Source of the DNA: Gluconobacter sphaericus NBRC 12467
GTDB lineage: Bacteria; Pseudomonadota; Alphaproteobacteria; Acetobacterales; Acetobacteraceae
Direction of reading: 5' to 3'
DNA length: 64,000 nt
NCBI RefSeq assembly: GCF_006539125.1
Contig: NZ_BJMK01000003.1
Coordinates: 124,001-188,000, forward strand
Under the pieces are notes generated by a model, which ran no database searches, was not told the DNA's origin, and was given only the letters and a program-made list of their open reading frames with translations. The translations under genes were made by a program, and so were the position numbers. Below are positions 51,561-59,216 of this stretch, piece after piece; the first letter of the stretch is position 1, and each line of letters opens with the position of its first letter.

Positions 51561-51589
51561 TTAATGACAGGCTCAGCTAAAAAAGTCAA
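51561..51589 (-). promoter_or_regulatory. Promoter of rpoH
   Basis: On the minus strand, TTGACT (51589-51584) and CATTAA (51566-51561) are spaced 17 bases apart in the gap between the pseudouridine synthase gene and rpoH. Confidence 0.6.
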
Positions 51590-51603
51590 TAACCTTTTAA
51601 AGT

Positions 51604-52572
51604 TTAGCCGATCAGTCGCTTTTTCAAGGCCTGGAAATCTTCAGGAGGGGCGGTTTCGAACGAAAGCTGTTTTTTTGTCCGCGGATGGATAAATCCGAGT
51701 CGGGTCGCATGGAGCGCCTGACGGGGGAAATCAAGCGCCGCTTCTTTCGCATCCTGCGACAGGCCGCGCGCCGCTGCGGGAATCCGGCGCAGATAGACCG
51801 GGTCTCCGAGCAGGGGATGGCCTGCATTCGAAAGATGAACACGGATCTGATGGGTCCGTCCAGTGGCGAGGCGACATTCGATCAGGGACACGGCAGCCTG
51901 AAACGGCTCGATCAGTTTGAACCGTGTCAAGGCAACCTTGCCGCCACTGCCCACGACCGCCATGCGTTTGCGGTCCCTCTTGTCACGGCCGATATTGCCG
52001 TCAAACTCGCCTTCGGACGGCACAAGCCCCCAGGCGAGCGCCAGATACGCACGGTCAATATCGCGGGCGGCAAAGGCTTCAGACAGGGCGTTGTGAGCCA
52101 TCGCCGTTTTGGCCACGACCATCAGCCCGGACGTATCCTTGTCCAGACGATGCACGATTCCCGGCCGCTTTTCGCCGCCAATTCCCTCGAATCCTTCACC
52201 GCAATGGCCGAGCAGCGCATTAACCAGCGTGCCTGTCTCGTTCCCCGGAGCAGGATGCGTAACGAGCCCGGCCTGCTTGTCGAGCACGATCAGGTCGTCA
52301 TCTTCATAAAGGATATCGAGCGGAATCTGCTCGGCGATCGGCCGGGCAGGGGTGGGGGCCGGGAATGTCAGCAGCATTTCCATGCCGTCGCGCAGCGTTT
52401 CCGCTGGCTCGCAGACCGTCTTTCCATTGACGGAAAGATTGCCGCTTTCAATCAGGGCCTTGACCCGGGAGCGTGAAACCGTGCCGATGGCGTCCGCCAG
52501 CGCCCGGTCGGCCCTCTGGCCAGCCGTGGACGCATCGACAACAAGACGGAATGGGGAAACAGGATCAGACAT
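51604..52572 (-). CDS. rluD: RluD-family 23S rRNA pseudouridine synthase
   Basis: 322 residues: an S4 RNA-binding domain (about 14-65; RADRALADAIGTVSRSRVKA) and the RluA-type catalytic domain with GIVHRLDKDTSGLMVVAKT (catalytic Asp144) and ATGRTHQIRVHLSNAGHPLL. It modifies uridines of large-subunit rRNA helix 69 if truly RluD. The start codon at 52572-52570 overlaps that of the divergent membrane protein, within CATG. The upstream extension to 52665 would lie inside that gene. Confidence 0.9.
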   Translation of the reverse strand: MSDPVSPFRLVVDASTAGQRADRALADAIGTVSRSRVKALIESGNLSVNGKTVCEPAETLRDGMEMLLTFPAPTPARPIAEQIPLDILYEDDDLIVLDKQAGLVTHPAPGNETGTLVNALLGHCGEGFEGIGGEKRPGIVHRLDKDTSGLMVVAKTAMAHNALSEAFAARDIDRAYLALAWGLVPSEGEFDGNIGRDKRDRKRMAVVGSGGKVALTRFKLIEPFQAAVSLIECRLATGRTHQIRVHLSNAGHPLLGDPVYLRRIPAAARGLSQDAKEAALDFPRQALHATRLGFIHPRTKKQLSFETAPPEDFQALKKRLIG

Positions 52573-52954
52573 GACACAGGGTGTAGCCGAGGAAATGGCG
52601 AACAGCGAGTCGCACACACCAAAAGCGCTTCTGGCCGCCGTAATTTTGATGGGCGTGCTGATCATCGCGGCCGTCTTCGGGCTGATTGGCGTGATTGCCT
52701 ACCGTTTTCTGCATCCCCGACCGAGCGTGACGGCGACCGTCCCGCTGGTTGATGGCGGCTTTTCCCGTCTGGCGCTTCCGCTGGGCGCGGGCGAACACAT
52801 CACGTCCGTCACCTCCCGTCCTGACGGGCTGATGGCCGTCACGCTGAGCGGCGCCGGCAGTGACCGGGTCCTGCTGTGGAATCCGGATGCCGGGAAGATC
52901 GCGGCCGAGCTCGATTTCGGCACGCCCGCGCCATCGGCCTCCCCGGCCCCCTGA
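52571..52954 (+). CDS. Bitopic membrane protein of unknown function
   Basis: 127 residues: cytoplasmic N-terminus, one transmembrane helix (about 18-43; ALLAAVILMGVLIIAAVFGL) and a periplasmic beta-rich domain (ITSVTSRPDGLMAVTLSGAG, then SDRVLLWNPDAGKI). Similar small proteins are found next to rluD in acetic acid bacteria as I recall, without known function. The ATG at 52571 shares bases with the divergent rluD start; an in-frame ATG at 52595 with GAGGA upstream would avoid that overlap. Confidence 0.7.
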   Translation: MTQGVAEEMANSESHTPKALLAAVILMGVLIIAAVFGLIGVIAYRFLHPRPSVTATVPLVDGGFSRLALPLGAGEHITSVTSRPDGLMAVTLSGAGSDRVLLWNPDAGKIAAELDFGTPAPSASPAP

Positions 52955-53010
52955 ACCGTAAGCCCTGCTGCCGCGTTACGGCAGCAGGATTTATGTAAGG
53001 ATCAGGGATT

Positions 53011-53488
53011 ATGGGACGTCTGGTTGATGCGGTCCTCGCCGCCGGCACGGTTTTCGGAGTTCAGTACGCTGCCCGGGAAATCAGCCCTGCCGACGATCCC
53101 TCCACCCGCCAATGGTACAACCGCCTGAACAAGCCGTATTTCAATCCGCCCGGACCGGCCTACGCCGTGATCTGGACGCTGCTGGATGGCCTGTTGGCCT
53201 GGTCGGGCTACCGGCTTCTGCGCGCTGAAAAATCCTGTTGCCGGACGATGGCTCTGGTCCTCTGGGCACTCTGTGTCGCGGGGGGGGGCGGGGTTCCCGT
53301 TCTTCGTATTCCGCAAGCGCCAGCTCGGAACAGGTCTGGCCATCTGCGTCGGCCTGATCATGATGTCAGGGGCCTCGATCTGCACGGCGCACAAAGTGGA
53401 CTGCAAGGCGGCCTCGATGCAGGTGCCGTTCTTCGTCTGGCTGGTGTTCGCAACCTGCATCCAAGAAGAAATCTGGCGCAGGAACTGA
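53011..53488 (+). pseudogene. TspO/MBR-family protein with poly-G frameshift
   Basis: The first frame encodes STRQWYNRLNKPYFNPPGPA and YAVIWTLLDGLLAWSGYRLL, and a second frame continues with FPFFVFRKRQLGTG, LAICVGLIMMSGASICTAHK and FATCIQEEIWRRN, the usual TspO C-terminal pattern. The switch occurs at a run of nine G at 53280-53288. TspO proteins are five-helix membrane proteins binding porphyrins. The break may be a true loss, phase variation or a sequencing error at the homopolymer. Confidence 0.8.
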
Positions 53489-53497
53489 GGCTGTTCT

Positions 53498-53797
53498 TCA
53501 GGGAGCGTTCAGAATAGCCGCCAGAAGCCCGGGGAATCGCATGTCGAGTTCCTCGCGACGCAGAGAGTTGCGATGCTGAACCCCTTCGATGCGTGTCCGC
53601 AGAACCCCGCTGTCCCGCAGAACCTGAAAATGATGCGACATGCTGGATTTGGGCCGCGTCCCGACCAGCGTTGCGCAGTTCGCTTCTCCGACCCGCCCCA
53701 GATGCCGGACGATATCCAGACGTGCAGGATCGGCCAGGGCGCGGAGCACCGAGGTCAGTTCGAACGTCGCGGGGTCAGGATGGTCGTAGGCAGGCAT
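53498..53797 (-). CDS. ArsR-family regulator of the NemA gene
   Basis: 99-residue winged-helix repressor: LTSVLRALADPARLDIVRHL, then a recognition helix region TRPKSSMSHHFQVLRDSGVL and wing TRIEGVQHRNSLRREEL. One cysteine (NCATL) could be the sensor of electrophiles. It is divergent from the old yellow enzyme gene, with two dyads between them that it should bind. Confidence 0.88.
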   Translation of the reverse strand: MPAYDHPDPATFELTSVLRALADPARLDIVRHLGRVGEANCATLVGTRPKSSMSHHFQVLRDSGVLRTRIEGVQHRNSLRREELDMRFPGLLAAILNAP

Positions 53798-53840
53798 GGG
53801 GTCTTATCCCTTTCCTGAGGTTTTATCGCAACACCTGCTT

Positions 53841-53892
53841 TGTTCGAGTCCTGTCAAACAAAAGGCTTGCCTTGTTCGATTATTGTCGAACA
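53841..53892. promoter_or_regulatory. Tandem ArsR operators
   Basis: TGTTCGA-N6-TCGAACA at 53873-53892 is a perfect inverted repeat, and TGTTCGA-N6-TCAAACA at 53841-53860 has the same geometry with one mismatch. They are 32 bases apart, about three helical turns, between the divergent ArsR and NemA genes. Confidence 0.75.
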
Positions 53893-53923
53893 TTATGCGG
53901 CCCTGTCCAGAGGAGATTAAGTG

Positions 53924-55009
53924 ATGCCAACCCTGTTCGATCCCATCGATTTCGGTCCCATTCACGCGAACAACCGGATCGTGATGTCACCGCTCACACG
54001 CGCACGCGCCGACAAGGATGCCGTTCCAACCCCCATCATGGTGGAATACTACGCCCAGCGCGCCAGTGCCGGACTGATCATTACGGAAGCCACCGGGATT
54101 TCCCGTGAAGGTCTGGGATGGCCGTTCGCTCCGGGAATCTGGTCAGACGCACAGGTCGAAGCCTGGAAGCCGATTGTTGCTGCCGTGCATGCAAAGGGCG
54201 GCAAGATCGTCTGCCAACTCTGGCATATGGGCCGCATGGTTCATTCCTCCGTCACCGGAACCCAGCCCGTCTCGCCGTCTCCCACGACCGCTCCGGGCGA
54301 AGTCCATACTTACGAAGGCAAGAAGCCTTACGAAGAGGCCCGCGCGCTGGATGCCGCCGATATCAGCCGCATCCTGAGTGACTATGAGAACGCAGCCCGC
54401 AACGCCATCCGCGCCGGTTTCGACGGGGTGCAGATCCATGCCGCCAATGGCTATCTTATTGACGAGTTCCTGCGAAACAGTACGAATCAGCGGGCTGACG
54501 AGTATGGTGGGGTTCCCGAAAACCGCATCCGCTTCCTGAAGGAAGTCACCGAGCGCGTCATTGCAGCCATCGGCGCCGAACGTACAGGCGTACGCCTCTC
54601 CCCCAACGGAGACACGCAGGGCTGCATCGACAGCGCGCCGGAGACGGTCTTCGTGCCAGCCGCTAAACTGCTTCAGGATCTGGGCGTGGCATGGCTCGAA
54701 CTGCGGGAACCCGGCCCGGATGGCACGTTCGGAAAAACGGAGCAGCCCAAGCTGTCCCCGCAGATCCGCAAGGTCTTCACCCGCCCGCTGGTGCTCAATC
54801 AGGACTACACGTTCGAGAGTGCACAGAAAGCTCTGGCGGAAGGTCACGCCGATGCGATCGCCTTTGGCCGTAAGTTCATCTCGAACCCTGACCTGCCAGA
54901 GCGTTTCGCCCGCGGCATCGCCCTTCAGCCGGACAACATGAAGACCTGGTACAGCCAGGGCGCAGAAGGATACACGGACTACCTGTCCGCCACATCCGGC
55001 CCTAACTGA
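53924..55009 (+). CDS. nemA: Old yellow enzyme / N-ethylmaleimide reductase
   Basis: 361-residue FMN flavoprotein that reduces activated alkenes and nitro compounds with NAD(P)H. Motifs: NNRIVMSPLTRARA near the N-terminus, CQLWHMGRM, IHAANGYLIDEFLRNSTNQR (with the substrate-binding His and Asn) and DAIAFGRKFISNPDLP. An AGGAG site and ATG at 53924 follow the second ArsR operator; a GTG at 53921 is an alternative. Regulated by the divergent ArsR, probably induced by electrophiles. Confidence 0.92.
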   Translation: MPTLFDPIDFGPIHANNRIVMSPLTRARADKDAVPTPIMVEYYAQRASAGLIITEATGISREGLGWPFAPGIWSDAQVEAWKPIVAAVHAKGGKIVCQLWHMGRMVHSSVTGTQPVSPSPTTAPGEVHTYEGKKPYEEARALDAADISRILSDYENAARNAIRAGFDGVQIHAANGYLIDEFLRNSTNQRADEYGGVPENRIRFLKEVTERVIAAIGAERTGVRLSPNGDTQGCIDSAPETVFVPAAKLLQDLGVAWLELREPGPDGTFGKTEQPKLSPQIRKVFTRPLVLNQDYTFESAQKALAEGHADAIAFGRKFISNPDLPERFARGIALQPDNMKTWYSQGAEGYTDYLSATSGPN

Positions 55010-55017
55010 CCCTCAGT

Positions 55018-55046
55018 TTTCCGGGAGCATTCAGTGCTCCCGGAAA
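55018..55046. terminator. Bidirectional stem-loop
   Basis: TTTCCGGGAGCA (55018-55029) and TGCTCCCGGAAA (55035-55046) form a 12-bp perfect stem with a 5-base loop between the convergent nemA and rlmB genes. Confidence 0.75.
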
Positions 55047-55065
55047 CCCGTTCAGCGTGTACCTC

Positions 55066-55911
55066 TCAGACCGGACGCACCAGTTCGTAAAGTGCGACGG
55101 CGGCGGCATTGGAGACATTCAGGCTCTCCATGTCGCCGGGCATGTAGACGCTGGCGATTTCGTCACAGGTCTCGCGCGTCAGGCGACGTAGCCCTGCGCC
55201 TTCGGCCCCCAGAACCAGCGCCACACGACGCCCGGCAAAGCTCTTGCCATCCAGTCGCGTCCCCCCGGCATCCAGCCCGACAACCCAGAAATCCTCGGCC
55301 TGAAGCGCCTGAAGCGCACGGGAGAGATTGACCTCACGCAGGATCGGCACAACGTCCAGCGCGCCCGAAGCCGCCTTCGCCATCGCAGCGCTTTCCTGCG
55401 GCGCATTGCGATCCTGCACCAGAAGTGCCGCCGCGCCGAATGCTGCGGCAGAGCGGAGAATGGCGCCGATATTACGCGGATCCGTCACCTGATCCAGCAC
55501 CAGAACCGGGCCCTTGCGCTCAACGATATCAGGAATGGCGAGCGTCTCCAGAGGCTCGACCCGCAGGCAGAGACCCTGATGAACGGCATCGCGCTCACAC
55601 AGCTTGTCGAGGCGCTCACGGTCAACGATCTGCGGCTTGCGTGAAGCGCTTTCGAATGCAAGCGCGGCTTCGCGCGTGGCCAGAAAGTCATGAATGACAC
55701 GCTCGGGGTTGGCGAGCGCGGCCTGTACGGCATGGTGTCCGTAAATCCAGTAGCCAGAGCCGGAACTGCCCCCATGGCCACGGCCAGACCGGCCACCGCG
55801 TTCTTTCGAACGCTCACCGGGAGTGCGTGTCTGCTCGGCATGTCCGGCGGGAGAGGAGGAACGATTCGTGGAGCGATCGGGGGCGGAACGGGAGGGAGAT
55901 CTTCTGGCCAT
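55066..55911 (-). CDS. rlmB: 23S rRNA 2'-O-ribose methyltransferase (RlmB/TrmH family)
   Basis: 281 residues: a disordered, basic N-terminus (about 1-50, rich in Ser, Arg and Gly), an L30e-like substrate-binding domain (GYWIYGHHAVQAALANPERV) and a SPOUT domain with the three motifs DQVTDPRNIGAILRSAAAFG, VLGAEGAGLRRLT and MESLNVSNAAAVALYEL. It methylates a guanosine of 23S rRNA in the family type enzyme. The ATG at 55911 is chosen over one at 55932. Confidence 0.88.
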   Translation of the reverse strand: MARRSPSRSAPDRSTNRSSSPAGHAEQTRTPGERSKERGGRSGRGHGGSSGSGYWIYGHHAVQAALANPERVIHDFLATREAALAFESASRKPQIVDRERLDKLCERDAVHQGLCLRVEPLETLAIPDIVERKGPVLVLDQVTDPRNIGAILRSAAAFGAAALLVQDRNAPQESAAMAKAASGALDVVPILREVNLSRALQALQAEDFWVVGLDAGGTRLDGKSFAGRRVALVLGAEGAGLRRLTRETCDEIASVYMPGDMESLNVSNAAAVALYELVRPV

Positions 55912-55980
55912 AAAAAAGCATATAATCGACATCAGGGAATTGACATAGCCGTCAATCCGCCATATCTGAACCGCCGACCC

Positions 55981-56066
55981 GGAGAGGTGCCCGAGTGGCT
56001 AAAGGGGGCGGACTGTAAATCCGCTGGCGTACGCCTACGTTGGTTCGAATCCAACTCTCTCCACCA
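55981..56066 (+). tRNA. tRNA-Tyr(GUA)
   Basis: An 86-base tRNA with encoded CCA. Acceptor GGAGAGG pairs with TCTCTCC (last pair G-T); anticodon stem GCGGA/TCCGC encloses the loop CTGTAAA with anticodon GTA at 56015-56017; a long variable arm of the type II tRNA-Tyr class precedes the TTCGAAT T-loop. It lies in the same orientation as the variable segment that follows. Confidence 0.95.
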
Positions 56067-56190
56067 GGTCCCCTTCTCTTCAATAAAATCAATTCAGTTA
56101 TGGCCAAGTTCTGGTAACAGTTCACTGCCATACTGGTAGTATCTTGTCGGTATCCTTACATGGCCAAGAAGGCCTATACAGGATGATAAT

Positions 56191-56304
56191 ATGCACGGCT
56201 TGAAGCGGACAGATAGTCTCACATGGCCTGTTCGTTCATCGATTCCCCAGGACCGCTGGGCTGCCGCGGGGAAGGTGTCTCAGACCAAATCAGGCATTAA
56301 GTAA
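56191..56304 (+). CDS. Short ORF downstream of tRNA-Tyr
   Basis: 37-codon ORF (begins MHGLKRTDSLTWPVRSSIPQ) with an AGGATGAT site 7 bases before the ATG. No family is recognised. It may be a remnant left by integration at the tRNA. The remaining bases between the tRNA and here contain nothing else that I can support. Confidence 0.25.
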   Translation: MHGLKRTDSLTWPVRSSIPQDRWAAAGKVSQTKSGIK

Positions 56305-56885
56305 GAAGTGGAGGGATCGAAGAACCGTTAATTGATGCGCTTGGCACGTGTTTTCCATTTTGGAATGCACCGAACGGGATGGCGAGATCGCTGGATGGTA
56401 TGGTTCCATCGTCCTGACGCTTCGTTTCCGTGAGTTTCAGGGGGTAGCGTGCATGACGATCCTGAGTGCGACCGTTTTGTGGGTTTGTTCTGCCAGTGTT
56501 CGGGAATACGTCCCTCTCGAAGATACGTTTTCTCGGTGTCGGTATAGCGTTGCTTTGGAGCGGCCAGATTGTTTTGGTATCCGACACCCGACCTGAAAGC
56601 CCCAGTTCAAAGAAGCGCATGAAGGGCAGGCAATAATTGATCAGGTATTCCGTCTGTTCATCGGACAGGTTGTTCAACGTCTGGGTCATCAGGAACTTGA
56701 ATATCAACACCAGATCGAATGGCGGACGTCTGCCCTTGCGCTCATCGGAATACGCTAGAGCCTGGTTTAGATCCGGACGGAGGACTTCAAAATCCACAGT
56801 TCGGGAAAACACTTCGAGCTAGTCACCCAGAGCGCTGAAACGGGGTAAGCCGGGCTTCAATATCAAAGAAACCGCACTGCTTCAT
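56297..56885 (-). pseudogene. IS5-family transposase remnant
   Basis: From the ATG at 56885 the frame reads MKQCGFFDIEARL, then shifts, meets TAG, and continues as VFSRTVDFEVLRPDLNQALA, YSDERKGRRPPFDLVLIFKF, LMTQTLNNLSDEQTEYLINY and ends the match at SDTKTIW. These are the conserved N-terminal blocks of IS5-type transposases. The catalytic DDE part is absent and no clear terminal inverted repeats are seen, so this is a dead fragment. Confidence 0.8.
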
Positions 56886-56913
56886 GATCCATATCCCAAT
56901 CAACTCAGGAAAA

Positions 56914-56982
56914 ATGGAATCATACAGAGAGGAGCAAAACCAGAGGGTTTTTCGAGCCCTCCGCCTGTTTTTCCGAAAGTAA
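56914..56982 (+). CDS. Very short ORF in the variable segment
   Basis: 22-codon ORF (begins MESYREEQNQRVFRALRLFF) with AGGAAAA upstream. It is immediately followed by another short ORF with a good ribosome binding site. It could be a leader peptide or chance. Confidence 0.2.
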   Translation: MESYREEQNQRVFRALRLFFRK

Positions 56983-57004
56983 AAAACAGAATAAGGAGAC
57001 CAGT

Positions 57005-57118
57005 ATGACAGCTTTTGGAGGCCGGGGTGTCCGTATCCAAAACATCGGTAACGATGCGGCTGGAAACTCCAATACTGCACGACAGGCTTCAGGAACACGC
57101 TATTTCCTGAAGCTATAG
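57005..57118 (+). CDS. 37-residue Gly/Asn-rich peptide ORF
   Basis: Starts MTAFGGRGVRIQNIGNDAAG and ends GTRYFLKL. A clear AAGGAG site lies 7 bases before the ATG, unusual for chance in this stretch. It precedes the nitroreductase gene by about 100 bases. No family is recognised; a small secreted or modified peptide is conceivable but there is no known modification enzyme beside it. Confidence 0.35.
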   Translation: MTAFGGRGVRIQNIGNDAAGNSNTARQASGTRYFLKL

Positions 57119-57221
57119 TCTTGGATTTATTATGATACTAATCCGAAACGGAAATCCTGTTAGAGTTGGGCCTCGTCAGCATGCTGCGTGATGTTACCAT
57201 TCCCACAACGTGAGATCCGTG

Positions 57222-57833
57222 ATGACCGAAGCCCCCAACCGCGAAGCATCTTCCTCAATCATGAAAATGATCGTCAATCGCTGGTCCCCCCGCGCTTTTA
57301 CGGACGACACAATTTCTGACGAAGTTCTTCGTGAAATTCTTGAAGCGGGCCGGTGGGCTCCCTCCCAGTATAATTCGCAGCCGTGGCGGTTCATGTACGC
57401 CCGGAAAGGAACAGAAAACTGGGAACAGTTCCTGTCTTGGCTGAAGCCGGTGAACCAGAGATGGGCCAAGTCAGCGTCAGCGCTCGTCTATATCGCATCG
57501 CGTACCACCATGATCCCGAGAACAACGCCGGATCGTGTTTTTTCCCGCACTCATTCTTATGATGCCGGGGCCGCTGCCATGCTGGTCCTTTTGCAGGCAC
57601 ACCATGCTGGATGGGCGGCTCACACTATGAGTGGTGTTAGTGATGTCGATTTGACCCATGCGGGTCTGCAACTGCCAGCCGATTATGCTTTTGAAACCGC
57701 AATCGCCATCGGAAAGCAGGCTCCGGCTGAGATTCTTCCGGAAGATCTGCGGGTGCGTGAAGTGCCTTCACAGCGTGTGCCGGTTGAGCGCGTCATATTT
57801 GACGGGACTTTTGTCGAAGCCCCTGATGCCTGA
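57222..57833 (+). CDS. Nitroreductase-family FMN oxidoreductase
   Basis: 203 residues with the nitroreductase FMN-binding start RWSPRAFTDDTISDEVLREI, LEAGRWAPSQYNSQPWRF, and the later ALQLPADYAFETAIAIGKQA-type region. It reduces nitro groups or quinones with NAD(P)H in the family. The ATG at 57222 is preferred to an in-frame GTG at 57210. Upstream of the MFS gene by 59 bases, so possibly an operon. Confidence 0.85.
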   Translation: MTEAPNREASSSIMKMIVNRWSPRAFTDDTISDEVLREILEAGRWAPSQYNSQPWRFMYARKGTENWEQFLSWLKPVNQRWAKSASALVYIASRTTMIPRTTPDRVFSRTHSYDAGAAAMLVLLQAHHAGWAAHTMSGVSDVDLTHAGLQLPADYAFETAIAIGKQAPAEILPEDLRVREVPSQRVPVERVIFDGTFVEAPDA

Positions 57834-57892
57834 CATCCCCTTGCCCTGCGGGCCTCTGTGGCATCGGTAGGGTAAAGCTTGCGGAGAGAATA

Positions 57893-59163
57893 ATGCCAGG
57901 ATTTGATTCGCTTGACAGGAAGCTGCTCATCCGTCTGATGCCGCTTCTCGTCTTGTGTTTTTTTTTGCTTATGTAGACCGGGTCAATGTAAGTTTTGCTG
58001 CCGCTGACATGCGCCATGACCTCATGCTTTCAGGCACGACTTATGGACTGGGCGCCGGTATTTTCTTTATCGGCTATGTTCTCTTTGAGATGCCGGGCAA
58101 TTACATTCTTGGTCGACTGGGGGCCAGGTTGTGGCTTTCGGTTTGCATGATTGCCTGGGGGCTTGTCTCTGCAGGTATGGCCTTCGTCGGGACCGGGACC
58201 GGATTTCTCGTCATGCGTTTCGTGCTCGGGGTGGCGGAGTCCGGTTTTTATCCCGGGATCCTCTTTTTCCTGATGCAGGCCTTCCCGCCCAAGCTGCATG
58301 CACGGGTCGTCAGTTACCTGATTGTGGTCATCCCAGTGGCGAGCGCTGTGTCGTCATTGCTTGCAAGTGTCATCCTGCACTTGAACGGGACATGGAATCT
58401 GCACGGGTGGCAATGGCTTTTTCTGATTGAAGGGCTTCCCTCAATTCTTCTGGGTGCTCTGCTTTATCACTGTCTTCCTGAGCGGCTGGAGCACGCCGTG
58501 TGGCTGACAGAGGATGAGCGGGTAGTTATGGCCGGTCGTCTTGCCTATCTGAGGGCTTCCCGGCAGTCGCGCTCTCTCGACCTGTTTCTTGGCGCGTTCA
58601 GGCTCCCGATCGTCTGGAAAATTGCCGTTGTCTTCTTCTGTATCTCTTTTGTGAGCAGCACCATTCATTTCTGGCTGCCTCAGATGATTGCTCATGCCGG
58701 GTTCGAGCGGCACAATGTTCTCCGGCTTGCGACCGTTCCTTATTTTGCAGGTGCAGTGGCTCTCCTGATAAGCGTGAAGCGAACCGGGACGGTTACTGAT
58801 AACAGGCGTATTCTCAGTGCTCTGGTGACTGCCTGCCTGGCCTTGGGAAGCATGACATTCATACCATCTCTTGCAGGACAGGGCGCCCTGCTCACACTGG
58901 CTACAGCTGCAATTTTCGTGATCCTCGGGCTGATGTGGGGCGTACCCGGACGTTTTCTGCACGGCGTTCAGGCAGCAGCCGGGGTTGCGTTGATCAATTC
59001 ATTCGGAAACCTCGGAAATTTTTTTGGTCCGGTGGTTTTTGCGTCTCTTGCCGGTTCGACGTCAGCCTATGCCTGGGGGCTAATTATGGATGCTTTGATG
59101 CTGGGGGGAGCCACGATCTTTTTCTGGAAGTTGAGCCGTAAAGGGTCGGTTTCTTCCACATAG
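57893..59163 (+). pseudogene. MFS transporter (ACS-type) with poly-T frameshift
   Basis: From the ATG at 57893 with a GGAGAGA site, the frame reads MPGFDSLDRKLLIRLMPLLV and soon stops, while another frame continues as FFFAYVDRVNVSFAAADMRH through twelve helices to 59163. The join is a run of nine T at 57958-57966; ten would restore the frame. DRVNVSFAA is typical of anion:cation symporters (ACS family) for organic acids. Either inactivated, phase-variable or a sequencing error; a GTG at 57955 could start a protein lacking the N-terminus. Confidence 0.82.
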
Positions 59164-59177
59164 CTCATGGGCATGGT

Positions 59178-59210
59178 GCTCCAGAAGCAGGAAAGACCGG
59201 CTTCTGGAGC
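59178..59210 (+). terminator. Stem-loop terminator after the MFS gene
   Basis: GCTCCAGAAGC and GCTTCTGGAGC form an 11-bp perfect stem with an 11-base loop, followed by GTTGTTTT. Confidence 0.75.
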
Positions 59211-59216
59211 GTTGTT

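Noticed and set aside
56297-56885. Possible complete insertion sequence
   Set aside because: Only the N-terminal part of the transposase is present, with a frameshift and a stop, and no terminal inverted repeats or target duplication were found.
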